From Cellvibrionaceae bacterium (GTDB lineage: Bacteria; Pseudomonadota; Gammaproteobacteria; Pseudomonadales; Cellvibrionaceae), in the NCBI GenBank assembly GCA_021151825.1, contig JAGKWQ010000014.1, positions 37,995 through 101,994 on the forward strand: a stretch of DNA of 64,000 nt. Direction: 5' to 3'. Within the stretch, counting starts at the first letter, position 1. The number at the start of each line of letters is the position of its first letter. Made by a program: the position numbers and the translations under genes. Below are positions 1 to 9,910 of the stretch, piece by piece. The notes beneath the pieces were generated by a model. It ran no database searches. It saw nothing but the letters and a program-made list of their open reading frames with translations, and was not told the origin of the DNA.

Positions 1-2898
1 ATTGGTGCAGATGTCAATTGGTCACATTTTTATCGCAATGAAGCTCGGTTGCGTTTGGCGTTGCCAACCTATCCATTTGAACGCAAGCGCGTGTGGGCTG
101 AGCCTAAGATCACTAAAATTACCAGTGTCGATACGCGCTTGCACCCACTGATTGATCGCGAGATCAAACAATCTGCGAATGAATGGATATATGAGTCCTT
201 ATTCAGTAGCGAGAGCCACTGGGTGTTATCTGATCACAAGATTATGCATTCCGCTGTTGTGCCCGGGACTACTTATCTGGAAATGGCTCGTAGCGTTGCC
301 CAACTGGCGTTGGGCTGGGATTCGCTTGAATTGAGCGAATTATTTTTTCTTCAACCGATGGTAGTTGAAGATGAAACCAAACGGCGGGTTCGGGTGCAGT
401 TAACAACGCACGAACAACAAGCGGCTTTTGCAATTGAAAGTACTGAATCTGATGCAGCTTCCGAACAATGGATTCGCCATGCGGAAGGAAATATCAAACA
501 ACTACAGCAAGCGCCCGCCGCATTGCCAGATTTTGCCAAGGTAAAACAACAGGCAACTGATGTGATTGAAAATTATCAGGGTCATAGCGATACCGGTGTT
601 TTCCAATTTGGTCCCCATTGGGATGTGGTGCGCGCAGCTTGGTCCAGCCCACATGAAAGTCTGGCGCGTTTGGTGCTCGCCGATAATTTACGACATGAGC
701 TGCAACATTATCTTATTCATCCATCGATTTTGGATAATGCAATGAATCTCACCAGCCAAACGACGGGTGAGACTTTTCTGCCATTCATGTACAAATCGTT
801 TCGTTTTTATAAGCCGTTTACCCGCGAATTATTGACTTATCTGGTGCCGCGCGAACCGCTTTCGGCAACCGATGAAACACAAACATTTAATGTTGTACTG
901 GCGGATTTGCAGGGCAATGTATTGGCCGAAGTGGATGGTTACGTCACCAGAAAAGTACATAATTTTGATTTCACTACTGACACAGTAACGAATGAATTTT
1001 TGGCTCGTCGATGGATGACGGTATCGACCGTTGCCTCAACCACAGCCATTAGCGGTCAGTTGCTGGTGATCGCGAGTAATAACAGTGATGCACAACAATT
1101 GGTGCACAGTTTCGATCAAGTGAATGTGAATGCCGATGCTGTGGTTATCGCTGCTCCTGGCGATAGTAGTATTGATCAACAAAAAATATTCAGTGCTGAT
1201 GTTGAAGGATTTTCTGCTTTGCTTTCGGTTTACGGAGAAAACCTGGCGGGGATTGTATTGGCTACTGGTTGGGGGCGTTCTGTTGCAGACGGCTATTTGC
1301 ATACTGCAGAACGCTTTTCACAACAACGAATATTAAGTGTTGATGGGTTATTTCATTTACTAAAAACAATATTGGATAGTAAACAAAAATTGCCGTGGGG
1401 ATTTGCGGTGTTGACAACGGCTGCCCAAACAATTGATAGCCAAATTGCGGTCAGCAATCCATTAGGGGCTGCAACTACAATGCTGGGAATAACGGCAGCT
1501 ATGGAAAATCCTGGTTTGCCTTGTCGGTTGCTGGATACCGATCCTGCTCAGGATTCACAACAACTGATTGAAACTTTATTGCAATTGGCACCAGGAAAAA
1601 TAACAGCTCTGCGCAATGGAAATATTTATCAGCAAGAGCTTTATCCGCGGCGCTTTAGTGAAGAATCGCCACTGCTTTTCAAAACAGAAGGTGCATATCT
1701 GGTTACCGGTGGCCTTGGTGGTTTGGGTTTGGCTGCAGCGAAACACATCGCCAATCAAGCACGGGCAAATGTCATTTTGCTTGGACGCTCGCCATTAGCA
1801 GAGCGCTCACAATGGGCCGAGCTTGCCGCTAGTGATAACCTTCCTGGCAATAAAAAACAATCACGCTTATACACTTTACTGTTGGAGCTGGAGCCTAATC
1901 TTTCCTCGCTAACCTATTATCAAGTTGATGTGACTGACGAACAAAAACTTGCTGGTACCCTCGCTGAAATCAAGTCTCGTTTCAATAGTATTAACGGGGT
2001 CTTTCATACCGCTGGTGTAGCAGGGGATGGATTTATTTTGCGCAAGGATTTTGCAACATTTGATGCAGTGCTTAAACCCAAGCTTGAAGGAACCCGCAAT
2101 TTGCTAACCCAATTGTATGATCAAGCACTTGATTTTTTTGTGCTTTATTCATCGATCACTGCGTTAACGGGCGGGCAAGGGCAAGGAGATTATGCCGCTG
2201 CCAACGCATTTATGGATGCGCTATCCGCAGGGCATCATAATCAAAAACTGACAGCCGTGAATTGGCCAAGCTGGTCTGATGCGGGTATGGCGGTAGATTT
2301 TGGTATTACTGAAAGCCAGACACCTTTTACGTCAATTACTGCAGTGTCCGCTTTTTCAAAATTAGCCAAAGTTCTTGCTAACAAGGCAAGCGAAATCATC
2401 CCTGCCGATATTAATCCGGCGTTGTTTGCTGAAATCCAGGCGCAATTGCCATTCAATCTGAGTCGTGAGCTACAAGCAATGATTGCACGACAATCGCCGT
2501 CAGTATCCAGTACAGAGGATATGGAAAATGCTGATGTACATATTCGCGGTAAAAGTGCCGACGATCTCACCGCCACCGAAATTACCCTGGCAAAAATTTA
2601 TGCCGCAGTGCTGGGGTTAAATGAAATTGATTTGTTTACTAATTTCCAGGATATGGGCGGCAACTCCATTATCGCGACCCATTTACTGAAGGTGATTGAA
2701 AATTATTTCCCCGGTCTAGTCGATATTTCCGACGTTTTTTCATATCCCGCTATTGATGATATGGCGAGCTACATCGACAGCAAAGGTGAAAATTCTCCGC
2801 TGGTTGAAAACAAAGAATCGACTGTTGATTGGGAACGGTTGGTAGACCAAGCGGTAGAGAGCGATGAAGCACTGGAAAATATTTTGGCGAATTTATAG
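1..2898 (+). CDS. Type I polyketide synthase, C-terminal part (DH-KR-ACP)
   Basis: The reading frame is open from base 1, so the gene starts upstream of the window. Numbering from base 1, residues 1-35 are the usual post-AT/pre-DH linker. A dehydratase follows, with catalytic His79 and Asp245 (HPSILD). Its first motif reads HKIMHSAVVP, so the normally conserved Gly of HxxxGxxxxP is His. A ketoreductase has its NADPH loop GGLGGLG near 570 and active-site Tyr731 and Asn in DYAAAN. The C-terminal acyl carrier protein has phosphopantetheine Ser889 in GGNS. The module would reduce a beta-keto group and probably dehydrate it. It feeds the next gene, 88 bases downstream. Whether a KS or AT precedes cannot be seen. 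Confidence 0.93.
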   Translation: MGADVNWSHFYRNEARLRLALPTYPFERKRVWAEPKITKITSVDTRLHPLIDREIKQSANEWIYESLFSSESHWVLSDHKIMHSAVVPGTTYLEMARSVAQLALGWDSLELSELFFLQPMVVEDETKRRVRVQLTTHEQQAAFAIESTESDAASEQWIRHAEGNIKQLQQAPAALPDFAKVKQQATDVIENYQGHSDTGVFQFGPHWDVVRAAWSSPHESLARLVLADNLRHELQHYLIHPSILDNAMNLTSQTTGETFLPFMYKSFRFYKPFTRELLTYLVPREPLSATDETQTFNVVLADLQGNVLAEVDGYVTRKVHNFDFTTDTVTNEFLARRWMTVSTVASTTAISGQLLVIASNNSDAQQLVHSFDQVNVNADAVVIAAPGDSSIDQQKIFSADVEGFSALLSVYGENLAGIVLATGWGRSVADGYLHTAERFSQQRILSVDGLFHLLKTILDSKQKLPWGFAVLTTAAQTIDSQIAVSNPLGAATTMLGITAAMENPGLPCRLLDTDPAQDSQQLIETLLQLAPGKITALRNGNIYQQELYPRRFSEESPLLFKTEGAYLVTGGLGGLGLAAAKHIANQARANVILLGRSPLAERSQWAELAASDNLPGNKKQSRLYTLLLELEPNLSSLTYYQVDVTDEQKLAGTLAEIKSRFNSINGVFHTAGVAGDGFILRKDFATFDAVLKPKLEGTRNLLTQLYDQALDFFVLYSSITALTGGQGQGDYAAANAFMDALSAGHHNQKLTAVNWPSWSDAGMAVDFGITESQTPFTSITAVSAFSKLAKVLANKASEIIPADINPALFAEIQAQLPFNLSRELQAMIARQSPSVSSTEDMENADVHIRGKSADDLTATEITLAKIYAAVLGLNEIDLFTNFQDMGGNSIIATHLLKVIENYFPGLVDISDVFSYPAIDDMASYIDSKGENSPLVENKESTVDWERLVDQAVESDEALENILANL

Positions 2899-2920
2899 TC
2901 CACATTAAAAGATTGCCAAT

Positions 2921-2960
2921 GAATAAAGGCTCAAGGAATAAAGTTTCAAAGAATAAATAC
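2921..2960 (+). repeat. Short 15-bp tandem repeat before the second synthase gene
   Basis: Two units starting GAATAAAG and sharing TCAA lie head to tail (2921-2935 and 2936-2950). A third partial GAATAAA copy begins at 2951. They fill the gap between the first two synthase genes, just upstream of the ribosome-binding site GAGGAA at 2975-2980. The function is unknown; replication slippage is the simplest origin. Confidence 0.6.
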
Positions 2961-2986
2961 CCCGGGAACGGTTTGAGGAAATTTAA

Positions 2987-5900
2987 GTGAGTGCTAGTGA
3001 AGACATTAAAAAAGACCTAATCCGTTTTTTGCTTGAGCAGGTTAAAGATAAACAGCTCAGCAAAGATCGTGCACTAGGTTTTCTGAAAAGCCTCGAAGGC
3101 GCCGATAAGGCTACATCAAAAGATGTGGCCGTAATCGGCATTGCTTGCCATTTTCCTGAAGCAGATTCTAAAGAAGAGTTTTGGACTAATCTGGATTCCG
3201 GACGGCTCAGTATTCGCCCATTCCCGGCCCATCGCCGGGCAGATCTTTCAGCAATTGATAACGGGCAGGCGGAGTTATTCGCCGGTGGCTTTCTGAATAA
3301 TGTAGATGGTTTCGATAGCGCTTATTTTAATATTGCACCTGCAATCGCCCGCCATATGGACCCTTACCACCGTTTGTTTTTAATGGCGCTGATCGAAGCG
3401 ATTGAGGATGCCGGTTATAGTCGACAAGAATTGAATGGTAAAAATATTGGTGTGTTTGCAGGCAATGATCACACGCATCGTTTATTTAATTCCTATCTGG
3501 ATTTTGTAAATGAACCAGGTTTCAACGCAATCACCGGCTCATGGACAGCTATATTCGCCAGCCGCCTTTCTTATTTATTAAATCTGAAAGGCCCGGCGAT
3601 GGTTGTGGACACATCCTGTTCATCGGGATTGGTCGCGCTGGATTGTGCAATCAAAGCATTACAGGCAGGCGATTGTGAATCGGCATTGGTCGGCGCCGCT
3701 AATTTATTTTTTGCACCGGGCAAGGGAATTGTTGGCGATATTGAAAACGATGATTTTCGCGTGCGTGCGTTTGATGAAAAGGCCACCGGTACCGCATGGG
3801 GTGAAGGCGTTGCTGCATTAATGGTTAAGACCCTGGCTGCGGCTGAACGTGACGGCGATACTATTTATGGCGTTATCAAAGGTATTGCCGTTAACAATGA
3901 TGGTGCATCCAATGGTATCACTGCGCCAAATGCAAAAGCCCAGCAAGATGTTGTACTTAAGGCGTGGGAAAAGGCGGGCATCAATCCTGAACATATTTCT
4001 TATATCGAATCTCATGGTACCGGCACCAACCTGGGTGATCCCATTGAAATCAAAGGCCTTGCTGGTGCGTTTGGCCGGCATACCAAACGTAAACAATTTT
4101 GTGGCCTGGGTTCGGTAAAAACTAATATTGGCCATACTGTTGGTGTTGCCGGCCTTGCATCATTAATTAAAGTATTGCTGGCCATGAAACACCAACGCTT
4201 GCCAGCCAGTTTGAATTTTGATGTTCCCAACCCATTTATCGACTTTTGCAGCAGTCCAATTTTTATTAATGACCACTCCCGCCATTGGGCTGCGGAAGGA
4301 AAACGTTTAGCTGGTGTGAGTTCTTTCAGTTTAAGTGGTACCAACTGCCATGTGGTGGTACAAGAACCTGAATTATCAAGCAGAGCAATTATTGCTAATC
4401 GCGTACATTTGTTTCCGCTTTCAGCGCGTAACGAAACGCTATTGCAACAAACGTTACAACGTTATATTCAATTTATTGAGCGCGAGCCTTTGGCTAATTT
4501 GATAGATGTTTGCGCAACAGCAGCTATTGGGCGCGAGCATCATCCACTGCGTATAGCCATTACTTGTGACAGTCTTTACCAACTCAAAGATCAGCTTATT
4601 GAGTTATTGAATGGGCTAGCACAGGGAAAATCGTTGGATCAATTAACCAATGTGGCCAACACAACAATTGCGCACGAAAAAACGGCGGTGCTGGACAAGC
4701 TAGCACGCGATATCACGAATTCAGATAAAACAGCTTTCGATGTTAAAGCACTTGAACAACTTTCGCTGTTATATGCAGCAGGTGCAATGATTAACTGGTC
4801 AGCACTATTTGCTGATACGGGATGGAAGCGCGCACATTTACCCGCACAGCCATTTTTATTGGAACGCTATTGGGATAAAGCCGCTGGAAAAATCGCTGAA
4901 CCGATAAATAATGCCAGTGTGGATTCTGATCCTAACGGTGAATTAAACCTTAAAAAGGAATTGGACCTTCAACAAATATTGTCGTTGCTTGATAAACAAA
5001 CCCAACTTTTTATTGGCATACCAGAGGATGTACTAACAGAAGTTAGTGCGCACAAGCTAACGGCTTATGTCATCGCCGAAACCCTCGGCTATGAACAATT
5101 AAAATGGCAAGATGATTTTTATGCGTTGGGTGGTGATTCCATCAGTGCCGCGCGCATTATCCATATCCTTAATGAGTTGTGCCTAACTAACATTTCCGTT
5201 GCTGATTTGCTGGCCGCAGAATCTCTGGGAGATTTCAGTCAAAAATTGGTAACTGTGTATGGCCTGCCCGAAAAAATTCGCACGGTAGGTAACAGTGTGG
5301 CTCCTGAAAATAAAATCCAGCGCATTGAGCAGGCCAATACATACCCGTTATCCAGCGCACAAAAGCGGATGTATTTGCTTTCACAAATAACACCGGAATC
5401 CACTGCCTATAATGTGAATTCTGTCATTGCTATGGATAGCCTGCCGGATATCGATCAAACCAATGTCCTGGTACAAGCACTGATTGAGCGCCACGAAATT
5501 CTGCGCACCGGTTTTGAAATGGCGGGTAATGACCCAGTACAACGAGTTCACGATAAAGTCATTTTTAACACTGATATTTATGATCTAAAAGATTGCAGCC
5601 TGGATGACATCCAGAAACAGATTGCAGCTGTTATCAAACAATTTATTCGCCCGTTTGATTTAACAAAACCACCACTGTTGCGCCTGGGTTTTATGTTGGC
5701 ACCGCAGGACCGTTACTATATGTTGATCGATATGCACCATATAGTGACTGATGGTTCTTCTATGGGGATATTGATATCTGATTACTTGCATCTGCTAGCG
5801 GGTAAAACGCTGCCACAGTTACCGTTTCAATATAAAGATTTTGCTGCATGGCATAACCAGCATGTGGTTAGCGATGATTACCGGCGGCAGGCACTTTACT

Positions 5901-8900
5901 GGCGTAACCGTTTTGCCGATGGAATTCCTGTTTGCGAATTGTCCGCCGATTTCCCTCGGCCAGTGGTGCAGCAATTTTCCGGTCAAAAAATACATCAACA
6001 ACTTCCCGCTGAATTAACCGAAAAACTAAAAAAATTGGCAACAACCCAAAGTGTCAGCCTATTTGTGTTGTTAATGGGCGCGTTGCGTGTATTGCTGTTT
6101 AAATACCGGGCAGGTGCGGATCTTGTTATTGGTTCTCCTGTCACCGGACGCAATCAGGCTGCATTACATTCTTTGATCGGAATGTTTGTAAACACCTTGG
6201 CATTGCGTGCAGAGGTAAAACCACAGGAATCGTTTGCAAGTCTTCTCAAAAGTTTGAAGAAAATTACCCTGGAGGATTTGGCACATCAGGATTATCCCTA
6301 CGAAGATTTGGTGGAAAGCCTGAATATTCCCCGCAATCCCGGCCGTAATCCGCTCTTTGATATTTACTTCGTGTTACAGAATGCGGATATGGGATTAGGT
6401 GGAGAAGGTGGGTTAGACACTCTGGAGATAGATACCGGAATCGCCAAATTTGATCTCACTATTATTGCACGTGAAAGTCGTGGCAACCTGGCGATCGAAT
6501 GGGAGTTCGCAACTGCCATTTATACGCCTGCTACTATCGCTAAAATGACTACCCATTTTGCACAATTACTGGAAAGCATATGCAGTAACGTCGATAGCAA
6601 AATAACCGGTCTTGATTTTTTATCTCCGCAAGAAAAACAATTTTTACTTCATGATATTAATCAAACCGAAACTGATTATCCAAAAGACCGTGGAATTCCC
6701 GGTTTATTTCAGCAACAGGTTTCCTGTCGACCTGATTCAATTGCCGTGCAACACGGTTCGCAGCAACTCACCTATGCACAATTAAATGATCGCGCAAATC
6801 GCCTTGCGCATTATCTTGTGGCGCAAGGTATTAGCCGTGATGAGTTTATCGCGCTCTATTTTACGCCCTCTATTGATATGGTTACTGCAATTCTGGCTGT
6901 GTTAAAAACAGGGTGCGCCTATGTGCCGCTTGATCCTGAAAATCCGGTGGACCGCAATAAGGGAATTCTTAATGACAGTGCTGCTGCCTTGTTATTAAGC
7001 GTATCTTCTTTATCCGTTCCGGAGGATTGGCCTGCACAATTATTAGCAATTGATGCGCTGGATTTGCAAGGCTATACCTCTAGCAACCCTGATATTGCAG
7101 TTACGGGTGATGATCTGGTTTACGCAATGTATACCTCTGGCACCACAGGTAGGCCCAAAGGAACCTTACTGAGGCAGAAAAGTATTATCAGGGTAGTGTG
7201 TAAGACCAATTTTTTATCGCTTGATGAAAGCGACGTTTGCCTGTTGCTTTCCAGCTATGCCTTTGATGGTTGTGTACTTGATTTATATGGTGCGCTGTTA
7301 AATGGCGGCCGCCTTGTATTAATTGATAAAACCGACATGTTTGATCTGAATAGGTTAGGAAATATTATTCAGCAACAAGGCATCACTTCACTGTTTGCAA
7401 CAACATCGCTGTTTAATGTTTTGGTCGATAATCAATTGAAGTGCCTGACGGGGGTGCGCCAGATTATGTTCGGCGGTGAAGCGGCCTCCAGCAAACATAT
7501 TAATAAAGCGTTCGCCGTGCTTGGCCCGGGACGTTTAATTAATGGTTATGGCCCAACCGAGACCGCTGTATTCGCAACCACACTGTGTGTCCAGCAACCA
7601 CCAGCATTGCACATGGCAGTAGCAATTGGCTCTCCAATTGCGAACACATACGTATACGTTCTTGACGAACAATTGCAGCCCGTACCAGCAGGTGTAGTGG
7701 GAGAGTTATACATCGGCGGCGATGGTGTTGCTGTAGGTTATTTAAACCAGCCTGAATTAACGGCAGAAAAATTTATAACCAATCCCTTTGTTGCTAATGA
7801 CAGGCTTTATAAAACCGGGGATTTGGTTAAATGGTTACCGGATTGCAATATTCAATATATCGGACGTGCCGACCATCAACTAAAAATTCGCGGATTCCGT
7901 ATTGAGCTTGAAGAAATACGTGAAGTGATTTTACAAGCAAGCGGTGTTATGGAATGCCTGGTTACTACTGACTCGCAACAGGATGGGCACAAACAATTGC
8001 TGGCCTATATCGTAGTTGACGAGCCAGAATGTTTTAACACCGATTTATTACGGCAACAACTTGCTCGTCAACTACCAGATTATATGTTGCCGGGTAACAT
8101 AGTAGTGCTTGCAGCGTTTCCATTGACTAATAACGGTAAAATTGACCGCAGCAAATTGCCTGAGCCCGAGCGCCAGCAAATACGCCGTGTTGCACCGTCC
8201 AATGCTGTAGAAATCGCCTTGGTGAGCACATGGCAATCCGTGTTGGGTTTAACCGATATAGGAATCAACGAAAATTTCTTTAGCCTGGGCGGTGATTCCA
8301 TTCGCGGAATACAAGTCATTGCACATTTGCAAAATGCCGGCTGGCATTTGCAAATGGCGCAAATTTTCCAGTATCAAACTATTGGCGAGCTGGCCCCATG
8401 GCTTACACCGGTTTCTATCAGTACTGCAGAGCAGGGATTAATAACCGGAGCATTGCCATTAAATCCAATCCAGCGCTGGTTTTTTGCAACGCAACAAAAC
8501 GGTCTGGATCATTTCAATCAATCTATGTTTATTGAGATGGACAATATTCCGGAATCCGCGGAACTGGAACAAGCGTTAATTTATTTATGTATACACCATG
8601 ATGCGTTGCGCAGTCGTTTTTATTGCGATGATAATAATTGGCGCGGTGAAATTATCAATAATCCGCATAATTTCATCCTTAGCGAATGGCAAGAAAAAGA
8701 TTGGCAATGGGATAGTGAATCGCTCACCGCCAGACTCGCTGAACTGCAAACTTCTTTAAGGATTGATCAAGGTGTGTTGTTAGCCTTGGGAGCCTTTCGT
8801 TCTCCATCACAACAAGGCATTTGCATTGCGATTCACCATTTAGCGGTCGATGTTATTTCATGGAATGTGCTGCTGGAGGATTTGCAAATATGCCTCACCG

Positions 8901-9844
8901 CAGCCATACAACACAAAACTCCGCAACTGAAGCCTAAAACCCATTCCATAATCGAATGGAATAATGCATTAACAGAAAGTGCCAATAAGGACGCAACTAT
9001 TGCGAATCTTGATTATTGGCTTGCTATTGCACAAACGAATATTCGTTCTATTTGTGCAAATGCACCCATCGGCAAGGTTAGTGATGCGCGCACATTAAGC
9101 CATCAACTTTCAGCGCCGGTATCAGCGTCAATCATGGGGGCTGCCAATAATGCATTCCACACTGAGCCCCAACATCTCATCCTGGCCGCATTAACTATTG
9201 CATTAGAAATCTGGAAGGGGCCAGGTGATAGTTTGATCCAGCTTGAGCGCCATGGCAGGGATGTAATTCCCATGCGCTCGGAAGCTCTGGATATTAGCCG
9301 AACCTGTGGATGGTTTACGGTTGCCTTTCCATTTCTATTAAAGGCCGATGCAGATTTTTCAAAGATTATTAAAGCGGTAAAAGAATCGCTCCGTTCAGTG
9401 CCGGGCAAAGGGCAAGATTATGGTTTGCTCACTTACCTGTGTGAAAAAATCAACGCAAGTGAACGTAATACCTTGCAACAATTGCAACCGCACATCGGAT
9501 TCAATTTTCTTGGTTCGGTCGACACGGGAAGTTCACCCACCAAACAGGTCATTCCCCTGGGGCGGCAGCTCACGACCAGCCCGCACATGCGTCAACATTT
9601 GGCGCTGGATTTGGTGGTTAGCCTTGCTCGTTCACAGTTAGAAATCGAAGCGCTTTTTGATAGTACTCGCCTTCATGAACAGGAAGTCAACGAATTTCTG
9701 CTGATATTCACGAATGCGTTGGACGACATTGGGAATTTTTGTCTGCAACGTGAGGTGGCAGAAAAAACGGCGAGCGATTTTACGGCTACTGATATTAAGC
9801 AAAGTGAGCTCGACGCCATTTTTGAAGATTTGGATATTTTTTAA
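2987..9844 (+). CDS. Hybrid PKS/NRPS (KS-ACP-C-A-PCP-E)
   Basis: The GTG start has GAGGAA 6 bases upstream. Residues 1-40 look like a docking helix. The ketosynthase (about 45-475) has the full triad Cys211 (DTSCSSGL), His343 (HGTGT) and His383. No acyltransferase follows: about 200 residues of linker lead to a carrier with Ser718 (GGDS). A condensation domain has HHIVTDG at 917-923. The adenylation domain has YTSGTTGRPKG near 1380; its pocket reads about D-G-L-F-M-G-G-V-F-K by hand alignment to GrsA, suggesting an aliphatic substrate with low certainty. The next carrier has Ser1771. An epimerisation domain follows (HHLAVDV from 1950, then a HGRD/CGWFT region). Expected role: one polyketide extension, then addition and epimerisation of one amino acid. 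The KS must obtain its extender from an AT in trans. Confidence 0.93.
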   Translation: MSASEDIKKDLIRFLLEQVKDKQLSKDRALGFLKSLEGADKATSKDVAVIGIACHFPEADSKEEFWTNLDSGRLSIRPFPAHRRADLSAIDNGQAELFAGGFLNNVDGFDSAYFNIAPAIARHMDPYHRLFLMALIEAIEDAGYSRQELNGKNIGVFAGNDHTHRLFNSYLDFVNEPGFNAITGSWTAIFASRLSYLLNLKGPAMVVDTSCSSGLVALDCAIKALQAGDCESALVGAANLFFAPGKGIVGDIENDDFRVRAFDEKATGTAWGEGVAALMVKTLAAAERDGDTIYGVIKGIAVNNDGASNGITAPNAKAQQDVVLKAWEKAGINPEHISYIESHGTGTNLGDPIEIKGLAGAFGRHTKRKQFCGLGSVKTNIGHTVGVAGLASLIKVLLAMKHQRLPASLNFDVPNPFIDFCSSPIFINDHSRHWAAEGKRLAGVSSFSLSGTNCHVVVQEPELSSRAIIANRVHLFPLSARNETLLQQTLQRYIQFIEREPLANLIDVCATAAIGREHHPLRIAITCDSLYQLKDQLIELLNGLAQGKSLDQLTNVANTTIAHEKTAVLDKLARDITNSDKTAFDVKALEQLSLLYAAGAMINWSALFADTGWKRAHLPAQPFLLERYWDKAAGKIAEPINNASVDSDPNGELNLKKELDLQQILSLLDKQTQLFIGIPEDVLTEVSAHKLTAYVIAETLGYEQLKWQDDFYALGGDSISAARIIHILNELCLTNISVADLLAAESLGDFSQKLVTVYGLPEKIRTVGNSVAPENKIQRIEQANTYPLSSAQKRMYLLSQITPESTAYNVNSVIAMDSLPDIDQTNVLVQALIERHEILRTGFEMAGNDPVQRVHDKVIFNTDIYDLKDCSLDDIQKQIAAVIKQFIRPFDLTKPPLLRLGFMLAPQDRYYMLIDMHHIVTDGSSMGILISDYLHLLAGKTLPQLPFQYKDFAAWHNQHVVSDDYRRQALYWRNRFADGIPVCELSADFPRPVVQQFSGQKIHQQLPAELTEKLKKLATTQSVSLFVLLMGALRVLLFKYRAGADLVIGSPVTGRNQAALHSLIGMFVNTLALRAEVKPQESFASLLKSLKKITLEDLAHQDYPYEDLVESLNIPRNPGRNPLFDIYFVLQNADMGLGGEGGLDTLEIDTGIAKFDLTIIARESRGNLAIEWEFATAIYTPATIAKMTTHFAQLLESICSNVDSKITGLDFLSPQEKQFLLHDINQTETDYPKDRGIPGLFQQQVSCRPDSIAVQHGSQQLTYAQLNDRANRLAHYLVAQGISRDEFIALYFTPSIDMVTAILAVLKTGCAYVPLDPENPVDRNKGILNDSAAALLLSVSSLSVPEDWPAQLLAIDALDLQGYTSSNPDIAVTGDDLVYAMYTSGTTGRPKGTLLRQKSIIRVVCKTNFLSLDESDVCLLLSSYAFDGCVLDLYGALLNGGRLVLIDKTDMFDLNRLGNIIQQQGITSLFATTSLFNVLVDNQLKCLTGVRQIMFGGEAASSKHINKAFAVLGPGRLINGYGPTETAVFATTLCVQQPPALHMAVAIGSPIANTYVYVLDEQLQPVPAGVVGELYIGGDGVAVGYLNQPELTAEKFITNPFVANDRLYKTGDLVKWLPDCNIQYIGRADHQLKIRGFRIELEEIREVILQASGVMECLVTTDSQQDGHKQLLAYIVVDEPECFNTDLLRQQLARQLPDYMLPGNIVVLAAFPLTNNGKIDRSKLPEPERQQIRRVAPSNAVEIALVSTWQSVLGLTDIGINENFFSLGGDSIRGIQVIAHLQNAGWHLQMAQIFQYQTIGELAPWLTPVSISTAEQGLITGALPLNPIQRWFFATQQNGLDHFNQSMFIEMDNIPESAELEQALIYLCIHHDALRSRFYCDDNNWRGEIINNPHNFILSEWQEKDWQWDSESLTARLAELQTSLRIDQGVLLALGAFRSPSQQGICIAIHHLAVDVISWNVLLEDLQICLTAAIQHKTPQLKPKTHSIIEWNNALTESANKDATIANLDYWLAIAQTNIRSICANAPIGKVSDARTLSHQLSAPVSASIMGAANNAFHTEPQHLILAALTIALEIWKGPGDSLIQLERHGRDVIPMRSEALDISRTCGWFTVAFPFLLKADADFSKIIKAVKESLRSVPGKGQDYGLLTYLCEKINASERNTLQQLQPHIGFNFLGSVDTGSSPTKQVIPLGRQLTTSPHMRQHLALDLVVSLARSQLEIEALFDSTRLHEQEVNEFLLIFTNALDDIGNFCLQREVAEKTASDFTATDIKQSELDAIFEDLDIF

Positions 9845-9910
9845 ATTTAACTCGTTATAAACCTGTGGTGATACCAGGTAGAAAATACCGGGACTGTATG
9901 GAAGTAAATT

